Below are positions 9,960 to 19,378 of a DNA stretch of 19,406 bases, in pieces. Within the stretch, counting starts at the first letter, position 1. Every line of letters starts with the position of its first letter. Where the stretch lies: contig FN649741.1 in the NCBI GenBank assembly GCA_000310025.1, positions 7,461,798 through 7,481,203 on the forward strand, given 5' to 3'. Source of the stretch: Ectocarpus siliculosus (Eukaryota > Sar > Phaeophyceae > Ectocarpales > Ectocarpaceae). A program made the translations under genes and the position numbers. Below the pieces are notes generated by a model. That model was not told where the DNA came from, did not search any database, and worked only from the letters and a program-made list of their open reading frames with translations.

Positions 9960-12900
9960 CTACAGTTTCCCGACGTTTCGTTCGATTTCCTCCTGAGCCT
10001 TTCTAAGGCTCTCGTCCGCTTGTTGGAGCATGAGAAGCTCCTTCTCTTCTTCGGAAGCACCGGGTGCCGCTTTCTTTGACCCGCTTGCCTGCGGGCCAAA
10101 CAAAGAATTGCGTGAGACCGGTCAGTCAACCAGCAGTCAAGGCCTCACGGCGATGGATGGATGAGGAACGATCACTTCTCCGCCAGAGAACAAGCAAGAA
10201 TGGTGGCATGGGCTTTTAATCTGCTGCGTTTAAGTACACAGGTGCAGGTCTTGGCTGAGCTCTTGTCTTGTCGCACATAAATACGCGAATCATGAGAGAA
10301 CACGGCTCCTTGGCAACACTTTCCGAAATAGTAAAAAACTTAAACGTGTTGCTGAAATTGTTGCCTGGTTCTACAAACACAGGGCGTGGTCGGGGACACG
10401 ACCATGGACAAGGTGTAGGCGTCACAGCAGTGGATGTGCCGCACGCTGGGCACAATGAAATACACCAATAGAGCACAAACGGTAGGGAACACGACGTCTA
10501 AGCGCGTCGAAACCGGGCCGTCTTCGCACTCAAGTACACGAACGAACGACGCCCAGGCGAAACCACCCCTGGCATGAATTCCTTCCATCGCTCCATCGAA
10601 AAGCACCGTGGTGCTACTGTACCCCATTGGACCGCACGAACCTCTGGCGAAGGGTCCAGCTCGCCCTTGGCCACGCCCACCGCAACAATCGCCGCCATTA
10701 CGCCCATCCCCAGAGCCGTGACGCCGAAGATGCCAGCGCCAAGAGCGAAAAGCCCCACCACCGCCTGCGTCACAAACGCGTACAAGTCGGTCGGATTGAT
10801 GCGTTAAAAACCTACGTGCACGTCGGGATCACGACGACGAGAGTGGTTTTTATACATGATGAGAATCCCACAACGCTGGAAAAATCGACGTCCACCTATC
10901 GCCAAAATAAAATAAAATAAAAAAGTAAAAAAAATCACAACGTCGGAGAGCTAAACGCTCTCATTGGTGCACTCAATCAACCCAGGAACATGGGGTCATG
11001 ACGGCGCTTCGATTGTTGTTGCACACCAATGTTGCACACCAATATGGCCCCTGGGGAAATCGTCATTTGTTCTCTTTGTTGCTTCCGTGACGACCTCAAC
11101 ACAATCGTTCAAAACTCGGGGAACTCAAGAAGGGATTGTTTCGGGTAGGCCAGTGCAAACAGAGCGTTCCCAAAGAAGCTGGCATTGTATCGGTTGGTAA
11201 AAGGAGGGGATCACCAGCGCCGTGAAAAAAGGTATCACGTTGCTTGGTACACATCTTGTTTTCGTTCAAAGCGAACACTACCAAAGGTTGGTTGCCGAAA
11301 GAGGGAGGGAAAATCAGCAACCTTTGTAAGTTGAAGGACGACACTGACCTGTTTGATGAACGATGTCATGCGAGCCACAGCTAGAATATCGCTCTCTTCC
11401 GCGGGCTTGCTGTAGTACGCCTGGGCTAGCCAGAGCGTCGCCTGCGGCGCCATTGGCCAACAAGCGCCATACGCAACGGCAAAGTCAACCGCCGTAAAAA
11501 ATCAGAGTTAACGTTGTTGTGGCGTGCCGTGTCGAAGACCCATAAAAAAACGAGCAGCTGCATCGATATCGGACATAAATTGCGTAGGTGGCAAGTTACC
11601 GGCGTTCGGTTTTGTTGCCGTTGTCTCCGACCTCCAACGTACAACTCCCTCTGGGGCCGAAAGAGCAAAAAAAAAGCGTAATCAACCTCGACACAAGGGA
11701 AACCTAGATGCTGTTCGTTCGATTCTACATCAGTAGCCCCTGAATAACCTCCGCTCCTCTCCAAAGCCCTTCCTTGGCATGAAACCTGGCCTCACGGACA
11801 GCTATGAAACAGTCAACATTCTGGTAGAACAACAGGGTTATTTGTGGGTCAGCCGTTCCGCTTGAGTCACCTTCCAGGACCCGAAAGACATTGCCGCGGC
11901 GCCCCCAGCACCCAGAATCGCGTAGAATGGATTGACTCCGTTCAAGTCCTCCTCTTTTCGCTTGATCTTCTTGCTTTCCTCTGTTGGGATGACGATCCCT
12001 TTGCCCTGCGTGACCGCAGTCATGTTTCAACATAACGCAACGGCAGCCAGCATTTTCTGCAAACGGCAGGGTCACTGGTGGCATAGACCGTAAAAAAAAA
12101 ACGAAAATGGGCTACGGCCACCAAGGCAGCGCGTGTTGACGTGATGTGCACACGAATGTGGTTGTTTGGGCACCGGCTATTGCGGGAAAGGCTTATTCTC
12201 AACAGCGGCGGATTGCCGCAGGGTTTTGCCACGATTCTCACCGATCAACAAGTCTCCGTACGCACCAGTCGATTGCACACCAATCTGCGAGAATCCCAGA
12301 TAAATCCCAGATAAAATACCGTCATGTCCAGAACTGCATGTGCCTACACTTTACACCGCAATACTCATCGTGATGCACCTCGTACAGAATACCGAGGTGT
12401 CACCGCCATTCCACGCGGCATGTCTGGTCTTAGCCATCGGGCACAGGTGAAAATGGGTCGTACGCTTACCTGTTCTTCGATCTGCGCAAGAAGGCGCGCA
12501 TTCACCGTCTGCAGCTTCGCTTTCGTCTCTCCGTCCGCCCCCTCCTCTTCCTCTTCCTCCTTCACCCGCATCGCAGCGACCCGCCACGCACACGCCACGC
12601 ACACGCGATTGACACGCGATTGTGGGGGCAACAAGGGTTTTGTACGTGGTTGGGCACCATGCCACAGCAGTGGTTGTTCCATGTCAGCTGCATCGTGAGC
12701 TTGCATGAGTCGGGCACCTCACCGCTGCCCGAGGACATGTTTCACTATTGTACCGAGTGCCGTCACGTGCTGAAGCTTCCCGTGCTGCGGCAACGCGGTG
12801 CTTAGACACACCCGTAGTCGAGGTGGACGACCGACAGCACTAGACTACTCACAGACGATGTAGAGAAGTACACATGCTTCCACAAGGGGTCGGCTGGTAC

Positions 12901-13434
12901 CGAGACAGATTCGAAGGTTTACGAGAAGAATTTCCACGATACGACGGAAGAGACCCCGAGCTTAGGAAGAAGTTACTGCTGTAGGGTGTACAATGACACA
13001 AGTCGAGGTTCAACTCGCACGTACCCATGGTATTGCGTACATAGCCGCATGGCACTCACCTCGTCCTCCGATCCTGAGGCAAACCCCACGCGCTTGCCCT
13101 CTCCAACCCCGTTGGGAACACTCGCTGCGAGTGGTCTGGCACCACTACATCGCGTGGTCGCCCACGATAACCCGTCGATACTCCTCGAAAACCTCGCGAC
13201 GTTGAGTTGACCACCTGAACCGGGAACAAGCCAGCGACCAACATTACTCTGTGACAGCAAGTGCAACCCAGGTCAGCTACACCAGTTGTTGCCGCAGGTT
13301 CATGAGCCGCATGTAGCACTTCAACTCCTGTGCAGCCTTCTTTCACAACTATCTCATTTACCTGGTACAAACGAAAGGACCCTTTTGGCTCCTATCAGGG
13401 CGAGGAAGCCAACGAGGGCTCGGAAGGTACCCAT
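9960..13434 (-). CDS. Plastid-targeted DUF3082-like membrane protein, seven exons, complete
   Basis: Exons on minus: 13434-13362, 13214-13060, 12559-12470, 12005-11871, 11441-11349, 10764-10642, 10088-9960; 798 nt, 265 residues, TAG at 9962-9960. The first join is phase 1, all others phase 0. Donors include GTAAAT, GTGAGT, GTAAGC and GTCAGT; four acceptors end GCAG before G. Residues 1-24 form a signal peptide (MGTFRALVGFLALIGA) ending LSFVP, matching the stramenopile plastid-import motif. A Ser/Arg-rich transit region follows, then a charged, probably helical stretch (77-130). Two hydrophobic segments lie near 131-150 (NPFYAILGAGGAAAMSFGSW) and 183-214, ending GELDPSPE; the tail is coiled-coil-like (EEEKELLMLQQADESL). 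The pattern RMTSFIKQAVVGLFALGAG, then FG and LG, resembles DUF3082 of cyanobacteria and plastids, whose function is unknown. Likely in a plastid membrane. The exon 3 start (12559) is the weakest boundary; CTGCAG at 12521 is an in-phase alternative. Confidence 0.75.
10903..10934. repeat. A-rich AAAAT tract in intron 5
   Basis: Three AAAAT-type units followed by A runs on the plus strand, inside intron 5 of the DUF3082-like gene. It lies about 140 bases from the acceptor on the transcript, so it is not the splice-site pyrimidine tract. Confidence 0.6.
11018..11043. repeat. Tandem 13-mer GTTGCACACCAAT, with a third partial copy at 12273-12284
   Basis: Two perfect adjacent copies in intron 5; the 12-mer TTGCACACCAAT recurs in intron 3 of the same gene. 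The unit contains ACCAAT, a CCAAT-box-like core, but no function can be shown. Confidence 0.75.
12292..12313. repeat. Two perfect tandem copies of AATCCCAGATA
   Basis: An 11-base unit repeated twice in intron 3 of the DUF3082-like gene. Confidence 0.75.
12583..12622. repeat. 11-base-period tandem repeat (GCCACGCACAC x2, then GCGATTGACAC x1.6)
   Basis: Two different 11-base units lie end to end in intron 2, just upstream (on the transcript) of the exon 3 acceptor. The same period occurs at 12292-12313. Confidence 0.7.
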
Positions 13435-13645
13435 CCGAAGCGGCCACCACGAAAACAGCAGCGTGGTTGATTGCTGTTGGTTGAGCACACAAGTCACCAA
13501 ACGTTGCTGGGGCACCGGGATGTGGAAGGCAACCCTGTCGGTTTGTAAACTGCGGAGCCTCCAACCCGAGCCGGACAAGCTCACCCGCCAGCTCACTGCA
13601 GCTCAAGCTCGGACAGGGAGATCGCTACGCCCCATCCCATAATCC
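13435..13645. promoter_or_regulatory. Possible shared promoter between divergent genes
   Basis: The interval between the ATG of the DUF3082-like gene (minus, 13434) and the ATG of the candidate three-exon gene (plus, 13646) is 211 bases. No TATA box is evident. The assignment rests only on the head-to-head arrangement and would fall if the plus-strand first exon is wrong. Confidence 0.3.
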
Positions 13646-15212
13646 ATGTCCGACCTGAAGAAGCAGGTGATGTTGATTGTTTGGCTCTAGACTCATCGCC
13701 TGTCGTTTCGGCTGTATTTCCATAGTCATATCTTGCTCAACCACCGTCCCTCGTCTGCTCCGATTTCAAACATTCAAATGTCGGTCAAATTTACAGCAGT
13801 GCAGCAGTGCCAGGCGTCGACGCGCGTGTTCGTGTATACCGTCACGTGTGTTCGTGTGTACCTTCACCGCGCCGTCCTCATATCAACACGACTTTTTGAC
13901 AGAATCTCATGTGCACCATCACGTCCACTGCTTTCATAGACGATGACAAGCAGTGAATCATATGCATCATTTTTTTTTTTTCCTTTTCCACGAGTCGGCG
14001 TTTGAGAGTCGAAAGCACGTCTTCGCGGACTCCCGTCTACGTGTATGCATTGCATACAATAGATACTGTAGGTTAATGAAATGAAACCACGAGCACACAC
14101 CCGACACCCGACTGTTCAGCGGTACTAAAGTGGCGCAGGTTTGCACGTTTCCCTTGATACTTCCTGGGCCGTACCCGTCGCCTCAACTTCGGCTCTCTGC
14201 GGGCTGCGGGGATTCTCTTGGAAATTGCGAGTACCGCTGTGATAAAAAGTCAGAGTCGTGTGGTATTTGTTTGAGCTGTAACCAGCCATTTGCGTACCCT
14301 CGAGCATCCCGTCCCCATGTGTTCCCACTTACCCAACCCTCAACCCCCGGACGACATGTGAGATGACATCGCTGAGGATACTGAGATGAACATCCGACCG
14401 TAGTCTATATACATGAAAACTGCTGTGCCCCCGGGCTTCACGCTGCTCACTCAATGATGTGTGCTTGCACATGTCGGGGTCCACCTGCTGCGCTCCTTAT
14501 CGGCAACAGAGACATCATAAAGGCAGTGGACTGAGCCCTGGAGATCTCAAGAGCGGCGACAATAGTATCGACGGAAGCGGGGGGCTCGGCAATGGGCTTG
14601 GGTCACTCCCATCAAAGGAGGCGATGGCATCGAAGGGCCTCGAGGCGAAGGTGAGACGCAATACATACAACCCCCAGCGAACGGATACATTATTCTCCGG
14701 AGCTCATGTCAATCTCACGTACGATTGTGAAGGTACGGGTACGGGATCAGAACAAGCCCGACGTTCTACTACCGTATACGACACAAGATAACACACCCCC
14801 TGGACCGATTTTCAAAGCTCGATTACTCCAAGACCAAGAGGATGTATAAACGAAACGATACGTTTTCGGAGAGATCTCAACCAGAAGGCTTCAACTCCGC
14901 CGTTTTCGGCACCCCTACTCTTCTGGTGTTGATAAATTGATCTTGGAAAGCCGGGCCAGGGGTGTGTTATCTCGTTTCGTACACGGTATTTCTATCTGAG
15001 GAGTGAGAGACATTGCATCGCTCCGACCCCGTTCTGTCATTCTCTCCTTCCATTCGCAACACAAAGGTGGACATGGCAACGCACGGCCACCAATCTTGGG
15101 CGCTTACGAACCTCGGTTCGTGGCGGAGTCAGTCGTTAGGCGCATCAGGGGAGGGGAAACCCGCCGAGTTTGTCAAGAGCAGGCAGCGCGAGGCCAAGAG
15201 GGCGATGTTGGG

Positions 15213-15248
<36 letters not shown>

Positions 15249-15369
15249 CCCTGGCGCAGCACCAACAAATGCAACAGTAGTTGAGGAGGGGGCTGATCGT
15301 CCTGTACCCATGGTGGTCCCTGCAAAGCCGCCAGAAGAGATGGGACGCAGCGCCATGGTTATCGAGTGA
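13646..15369 (+). CDS. Hypothetical protein with poly-Ala tract, three-exon candidate gene
   Basis: Exons 13646-13666 (MSDLKKQ), 14510-14650 and 15067-15369; TGA at 15367-15369; 154 residues. Both joins are phase 0: CAG/GTGATG to GGCAACAG, and AAG/GTGAGA to CACAAAG. The middle exon is Gly/Ser-rich (GSGGLGNGLGSLPSKEAMAS). The last carries a Trp-containing segment (HGHQSWALTNLGSWRSQSLG), a basic stretch (FVKSRQREAKRAM), eleven Ala from an 11-unit GCT repeat, and a Pro/Val-rich end. No signal peptide or membrane span, so probably soluble; no family recognised. The last exon is the best supported (clean composition over 100 codons). The seven-codon first exon is the weakest, and translation could start at ATG 15073 instead. 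Confidence 0.5.
15214..15246 (+). repeat. (GCT)11 trinucleotide repeat
   Basis: Eleven perfect GCT units, read as Ala in the last exon of the candidate plus-strand gene. The same bases read on the minus strand also give poly-Ala in another frame, which looks like a shadow. Confidence 0.9.
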
Positions 15370-15385
15370 AATCAGCGGAGGTATT

Positions 15386-15441
15386 AGATAAAGGCCAACC
15401 CTTAAGATTGGAGTTGTAGTCCAATTGGTTAGCCTTTATCT
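15386..15441 (+). ncRNA. Strong imperfect hairpin just after a stop codon
   Basis: AGATAAAGGCCAACC (15386-15400) pairs with GGTTAGCCTTTATCT (15427-15441) at 14 of 15 positions. Inside, after an internal bulge, ATTGGA (15407-15412) pairs with TCCAAT (15420-15425) around a 7-base loop. It starts 16 bases after the TGA of the plus-strand candidate gene. It could be a 3' UTR structure, a small-RNA precursor or a minute foldback element. The fold is seen in the sequence; function is unknown. Confidence 0.45.
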
Positions 15442-17312
15442 GGTAGGAGGTACGGGGTGTCATCGACCGTAGCAGTGATGGTGCAGAGCGGGAGCACGCA
15501 GAGCGGCGGCGCTGAGCGTGCGGACGCCTGTCACACTCCCAGACAGATCGTGAATGACATGGATGGAGGTTTAGAATGATGTGTGGACTCGAATACCGTG
15601 ACGAGCTACACAGCAGTGTGTGAGATAAGGGAGAGGGGGGGGGAGAACTGACAGGCGGCATCAGCATCAACAACTAAATGCCTTAAGTCGAAACGCTGCT
15701 ACTGCTGCTATGGGTAGTGTGGCAACGTCGTGCGAGTTTGAGGTCATCAGTCCTTCCCGGTTCGAACCGTACGCTTTTTAGAGTTCGATCAGGGGACTTA
15801 ATTTCCTCCGAGATATTGTGTCTTGTCTCCTGTCTGTTGAAACGACGGCGGCCTAACTCCATTATACAAGTATTGCAAGCACGGGAGTATAGCGTCGGAG
15901 AGCGGGAAAGGACGTCGACATGAGGATAGGGATCACATATTCTTCCGGTTGGATCTTAGGAGAAGAAAGTCGTTGTTGATGGCTCGCGCTAACGTTTTCG
16001 GTCAAAGGCACTCGAAGTCAGCTCGCCTCGTATGTTTACGCGTGGAATATTACCGAGCGCACAATCCCAGGAGCTCAGGAAGAAACGAATCGACCACACA
16101 CATCGACCAAGAGACTGATGGACAATGAAGATAAGCAGGAGGTGAAGGGGCGTAACGGACGGGAGAGAGGGCCGTTATCGATATTTCCATGAGAGAGCAC
16201 CCCCAGGGTATTGGCCTAAAAGCGTTGTGGCGTATTTGCAAGTTGCCGCCCCACCAGGCCAAAAAGAGACATAGAACCCACCGTTTACATGCATGTAATG
16301 ACTCGCCTCTGTTCAGCTGCAACACTGGTCTTTACGCAAGCTGCGGGTGGGGGTTGGTGTGTTTTGCGTTGCCCTCCTACTGTCGGCATGCCGTTGCACC
16401 CTCGAGGCGGGTTCACGCGGACGGGAGGAAGGGCACACAGGAATTGTTAACTTTTGGGCCTTCCGTCTGCGGTGTGCTTGGCTTATTTTTGTTATCGCGA
16501 GAATAAGTCGCCCCTTCCTTGCCCCCTGTCCACCATGAAATTTTTGTGTACACACGCTTGTATTCCATTAATCGCGCAGTTCACTTCCGCATGAGACAAA
16601 ATCCTGCTCCGTTTGACAACATGGGCATTCTAGTTCACACCCATACAACAAGTCGCACGCTTTGGCAACGCTATACGAAGTAGCAGATCCTCGCACAGCT
16701 CCAATATATATTGGCCTTTAAAACGCCCAATATGGAAACGATGCAGCCACCTTTTACCTTTCGCAAAACAAGCAAGATTAACACCAGTACCTTTGCCGGG
16801 GGGGATGCTCGTCAAAAACGATGAAAAAGAACGCCTGGGGCCAACTCGAGAAGAGTCGCCAAACACAAAAAATACATTCGCAGGAAGAGGGGGGGCGCTC
16901 CCCGGGGGGGGGGGGGGGGGGACGCTGCTCTCGTTGTTGGATCAAGCCAGCCCTTACGTCCAAAAGCCAAGGTCAAGAGAAAAAAGGCGGAATGGCAGCA
17001 GAACGGGGGCGCATGGGAGGTGCTTCCGGGTGCCGTGTATGTCTCGACGACAACACACCTGTTGTGCGAACAAAAAACACTACTACTTCCCCCTGAGGCC
17101 CAACCCTAGCGCACGGGGAGGAGCAAGTTTTGCTTTCGTCTCAAAGAAATTTAGCCCCGGGACCAGCAAAAAAATTCACTACACCTTGAGCAATACTGTG
17201 GGGCGGGAGACGGCTCTTGGCTTGCTTCGGTAGTTGCTCTCACGATTGCTGACGTCGGTGCTATCCAGATTCGAAGCACGAGACAGAAGAATCGTCAGGG
17301 TCACCCAGAGTG
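15442..17312. other. Stretch without a supported gene; 18-base G run
   Basis: Open frames exist on both strands (for example around 16189-16506 and 16793-17233) but none shows a motif, signal peptide or convincing splice partners. A G18 run at 16904-16921 makes frames across it unreliable. Confidence 0.4.
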
Positions 17313-17364
17313 ATGTCACGCTTCAACACAGCGAGGTTCACGAAGAAGCACGAAGATATAGTAC

Positions 17365-17396
<32 letters not shown>

Positions 17397-17525
17397 CAAA
17401 ATGGTGCCCTTGGGGCCTCTGAACCGGATTTCAGCATCAAAAGGCGAGGCGTTGCTGCACCGCACGCAAATCACGACAAATTGCTAAATACACTGAGGTC
17501 TACTGTACACAACGACGACCTCTGA
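17313..17525 (+). CDS. Possible terminal exon or short gene with poly-Ser tract
   Basis: ATG at 17313 to TGA at 17523-17525, 70 residues: a basic N terminus (MSRFNTARFTKKHEDIVH), ten Ser from the CAG array read as AGC, then ALGASEPDFSIKRRG and a polar C terminus. The Gln frame of the same array stops 27 bases after it, so the Ser frame is the better coding candidate. A possible acceptor (CGTCAG) lies at 17293-17298, so this may be a last exon. It converges with the minus-strand gene ending at 17711. No family recognised. Confidence 0.33.
17366..17395 (+). repeat. (CAG)10 trinucleotide repeat
   Basis: Ten perfect CAG units inside the candidate exon 17313-17525. Confidence 0.95.
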
Positions 17526-17710
17526 AAAACCTAGAGTGTTCACATCACAACCAACGCAAACCGACCAAAAACCCATCTACACGACACTTGGCAAGCAGCC
17601 CACGTCCGGCAGGGGTCCTCCTTCTCCTCTTCAACCCGGCGACCTGCCGTGCAACGTTCTTCTCACGGCCATTGCATGACCGGTCAGTCAGGTCAACCCT
17701 TTCTTGAGTT

Positions 17711-18062
17711 TCAGCGAACGCTTCGTTCGTCCTTCTTGCTCTTCTTCCAGACCAACACAACGGCACCGAGAGCCAAAGCGAGGAACACGATTGCCGAAAA
17801 GCTAACGCTTTGGTTGGGGCTCGTCCCGTCGCCGTCCCTCCCACCGGCAAGCTCCTTCGGCGTTTGCGGCACGGCCATCTCCGCCGCTTGCGGCACAATA
17901 AACTCGTCCTTCATCATTACCGGGGGGGGCCTCAAGACATCGCCGTATTCTCCCCCAGGTTTTTCTTGTTGTTTTTCTACTCGTGCGGAAGCGTGCTCCT
18001 CCGGGACCGTTTCGCCAACCACGCGGCATTCCTTCAAGTACGATATTTCTGGGAATTCCTCC
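17711..18062 (-). CDS. Last exon of an unrecognised single-pass membrane protein
   Basis: Reads leftwards from an acceptor CACGCAG (CAG at 18065-18063) to TGA at 17713-17711: 116 residues, entered in phase 2. The N-terminal part is acidic and polar (EEFPEISYLKECRVVGETVP, then EEHASARVEKQQEKPGG) with a Pro-rich linker. One hydrophobic helix (SFSAIVFLALALGAVVLVW) follows, about 16 residues from the end, with the basic tail KKSKKDERSVR. This fits a C-terminally anchored or type I membrane protein with a short cytosolic or stromal tail. No family is recognised and the upstream exon was not located. The acceptor matches the GCAG-G style of the DUF3082-like gene, and the composition is far better than that of the overlapping plus-strand frame. 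Confidence 0.55.
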
Positions 18063-19201
18063 CTGCGTGACAACGAGAACGAAAAGAGAAGGGCGTTGCT
18101 ACCTTTCTGTCATGTGACAAAGTGGAAAACTCTTGCTTATCTTTGGCCTCCCTTGTTCGGCGTTTCGTTACCACCATCCATCGTTTTTCTTTGTCGTGTT
18201 TTCGACTTGTCAAATTTACCTCATCAACCAAACTTAACCACGGTTGCTTCCGTCTGTTCTAAAAACAATTCTGGGGGGAGTTTCGCTCTTCTCTTCTCTT
18301 GATATTCAACAACAGGTTTCCTTCCCCAACTAAATGAGCTCTTGTTCTTTGGCCTCGCTACATGAGCATGTCTGCGCATCACCTTTCACCTCCACACTAC
18401 TCCTGGTACAAAATGCGCCACTTTCCAAGAACCTCGTTTACGTTGCGAACCTCGTGTCTTATTTCCTCTGGGGGGGTAACTGAACAGCGACGATACAGGT
18501 TTCAGCATAGGATTCACTACTGAGCACCTGGTCTTGCGGTAAAGATCTTGAACCCGTGGTATGCTTTCAGACTGAAGTTTCCCGTGTCCTCAAAAGTGGT
18601 CGCGGAATCTCTGTATATATCTTTCTCCTGTCCGGAAAATCCAAGTCCCCTACCCCGCAGTTCAGTTTCGGGTTCTTCGCAGAGTCCATCGGTCAATTTC
18701 AGATCTTGAGCTTTTATTTTCTACGCGTGGCTCCCGTGTACGTCCTCCGAGCGTTTACATTTTCTCATATCGTTAACCCTTCCCGTTCTTGAACTCTACT
18801 GCATCGTCTACTTCCTGGCATCCCTCGACAAACAGTTTTTGTCTCTACCGTATCTCCCTGTTCCTCTAATGCCCTTCCCTAATATCTCTATGGCGGTATC
18901 CAATCACAGTCCACAGCAGTTTCATGCTGAGAAGCCTATTTCCTCGTTGAAACCATCGCTGGCAATCGCTTTGTGGTACCTAGCGCTAATTCTCGATGTT
19001 GTTTCCACTTCGACCTCCCACGGCCCTTGCTGTGTTCAGCGGAAACATTCCTACTTTTGCTCTGACAACGGTTTCGCACGACGGTAACCATCCTACTTCA
19101 GTAGTTTACCGGATGAGGTCATCTGTACCCTTTACGGGTGCCCTGCAAAGGTCGAAATTCTTGTCATAGGTCTCTCGCACGCTCTTTCTTTGCCACGATG
19201 A
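18063..19201. other. Pyrimidine-rich stretch, no supported gene
   Basis: The plus strand is rich in C and T throughout. Frames at 18556-18792 and 18839-19087 lack clear domains. The upstream exons of the minus-strand membrane-protein gene are expected in or beyond this stretch, but no donor with the required phase stood out. Confidence 0.4.
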
Positions 19202-19276
19202 CGCTTGTACCTCATTTTCCATCGTCGTGTCAAAGTTGCCGTTTGTACTTCATTTCCCATCGTTGGGTCAAGTTGA
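19202..19276. repeat. Two imperfect tandem copies of a 38-base unit
   Basis: The sequence from CGCTTGTACCTCATTTTCC at 19202 recurs at 19240 as CGTTTGTACTTCATTTCCC. About 31 of 37 aligned positions match, with one single-base gap. The period is not a multiple of three. Confidence 0.7.
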
Positions 19277-19378
19277 GAGTCTGAAAGTACCCCACTTGGT
19301 TGTGCGATTCACTAAATGATACGAAGTAGTAGTCGTTTCTGTGGCAGGCATGATCGCGACAAGGGGCGCCGCCGTAGA

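Noticed and set aside
12662-12805. Plus-strand frame with a CTEC motif opposite an intron
   Set aside because: Short, no Cys/His partner motif for a zinc finger and no splice partners; it lies inside intron 2 of the convincing minus-strand gene.
15417-15428. TAGTCCAATTGG as an RNA polymerase III A box of a tRNA
   Set aside because: No B box at the right distance; the bases are part of the hairpin at 15386-15441. The GGTTCGAACC near 15760 is too far away.
16793-17233. 146-codon plus-strand frame
   Set aside because: Crosses the G18 run, so its frame cannot be trusted; two frames look equally plausible and neither shows a motif.
18211-18260. Micro-exon on the minus strand between a TTTTTAG acceptor and a GTAAAT donor
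   Set aside because: Its phase does not fit the last exon (18062), and it would encode only 13 residues without recognisable content.
17649-18302. 217-codon plus-strand frame
   Set aside because: Antisense of the membrane-protein exon; Ser/Pro/Phe-rich with no coherent domain.
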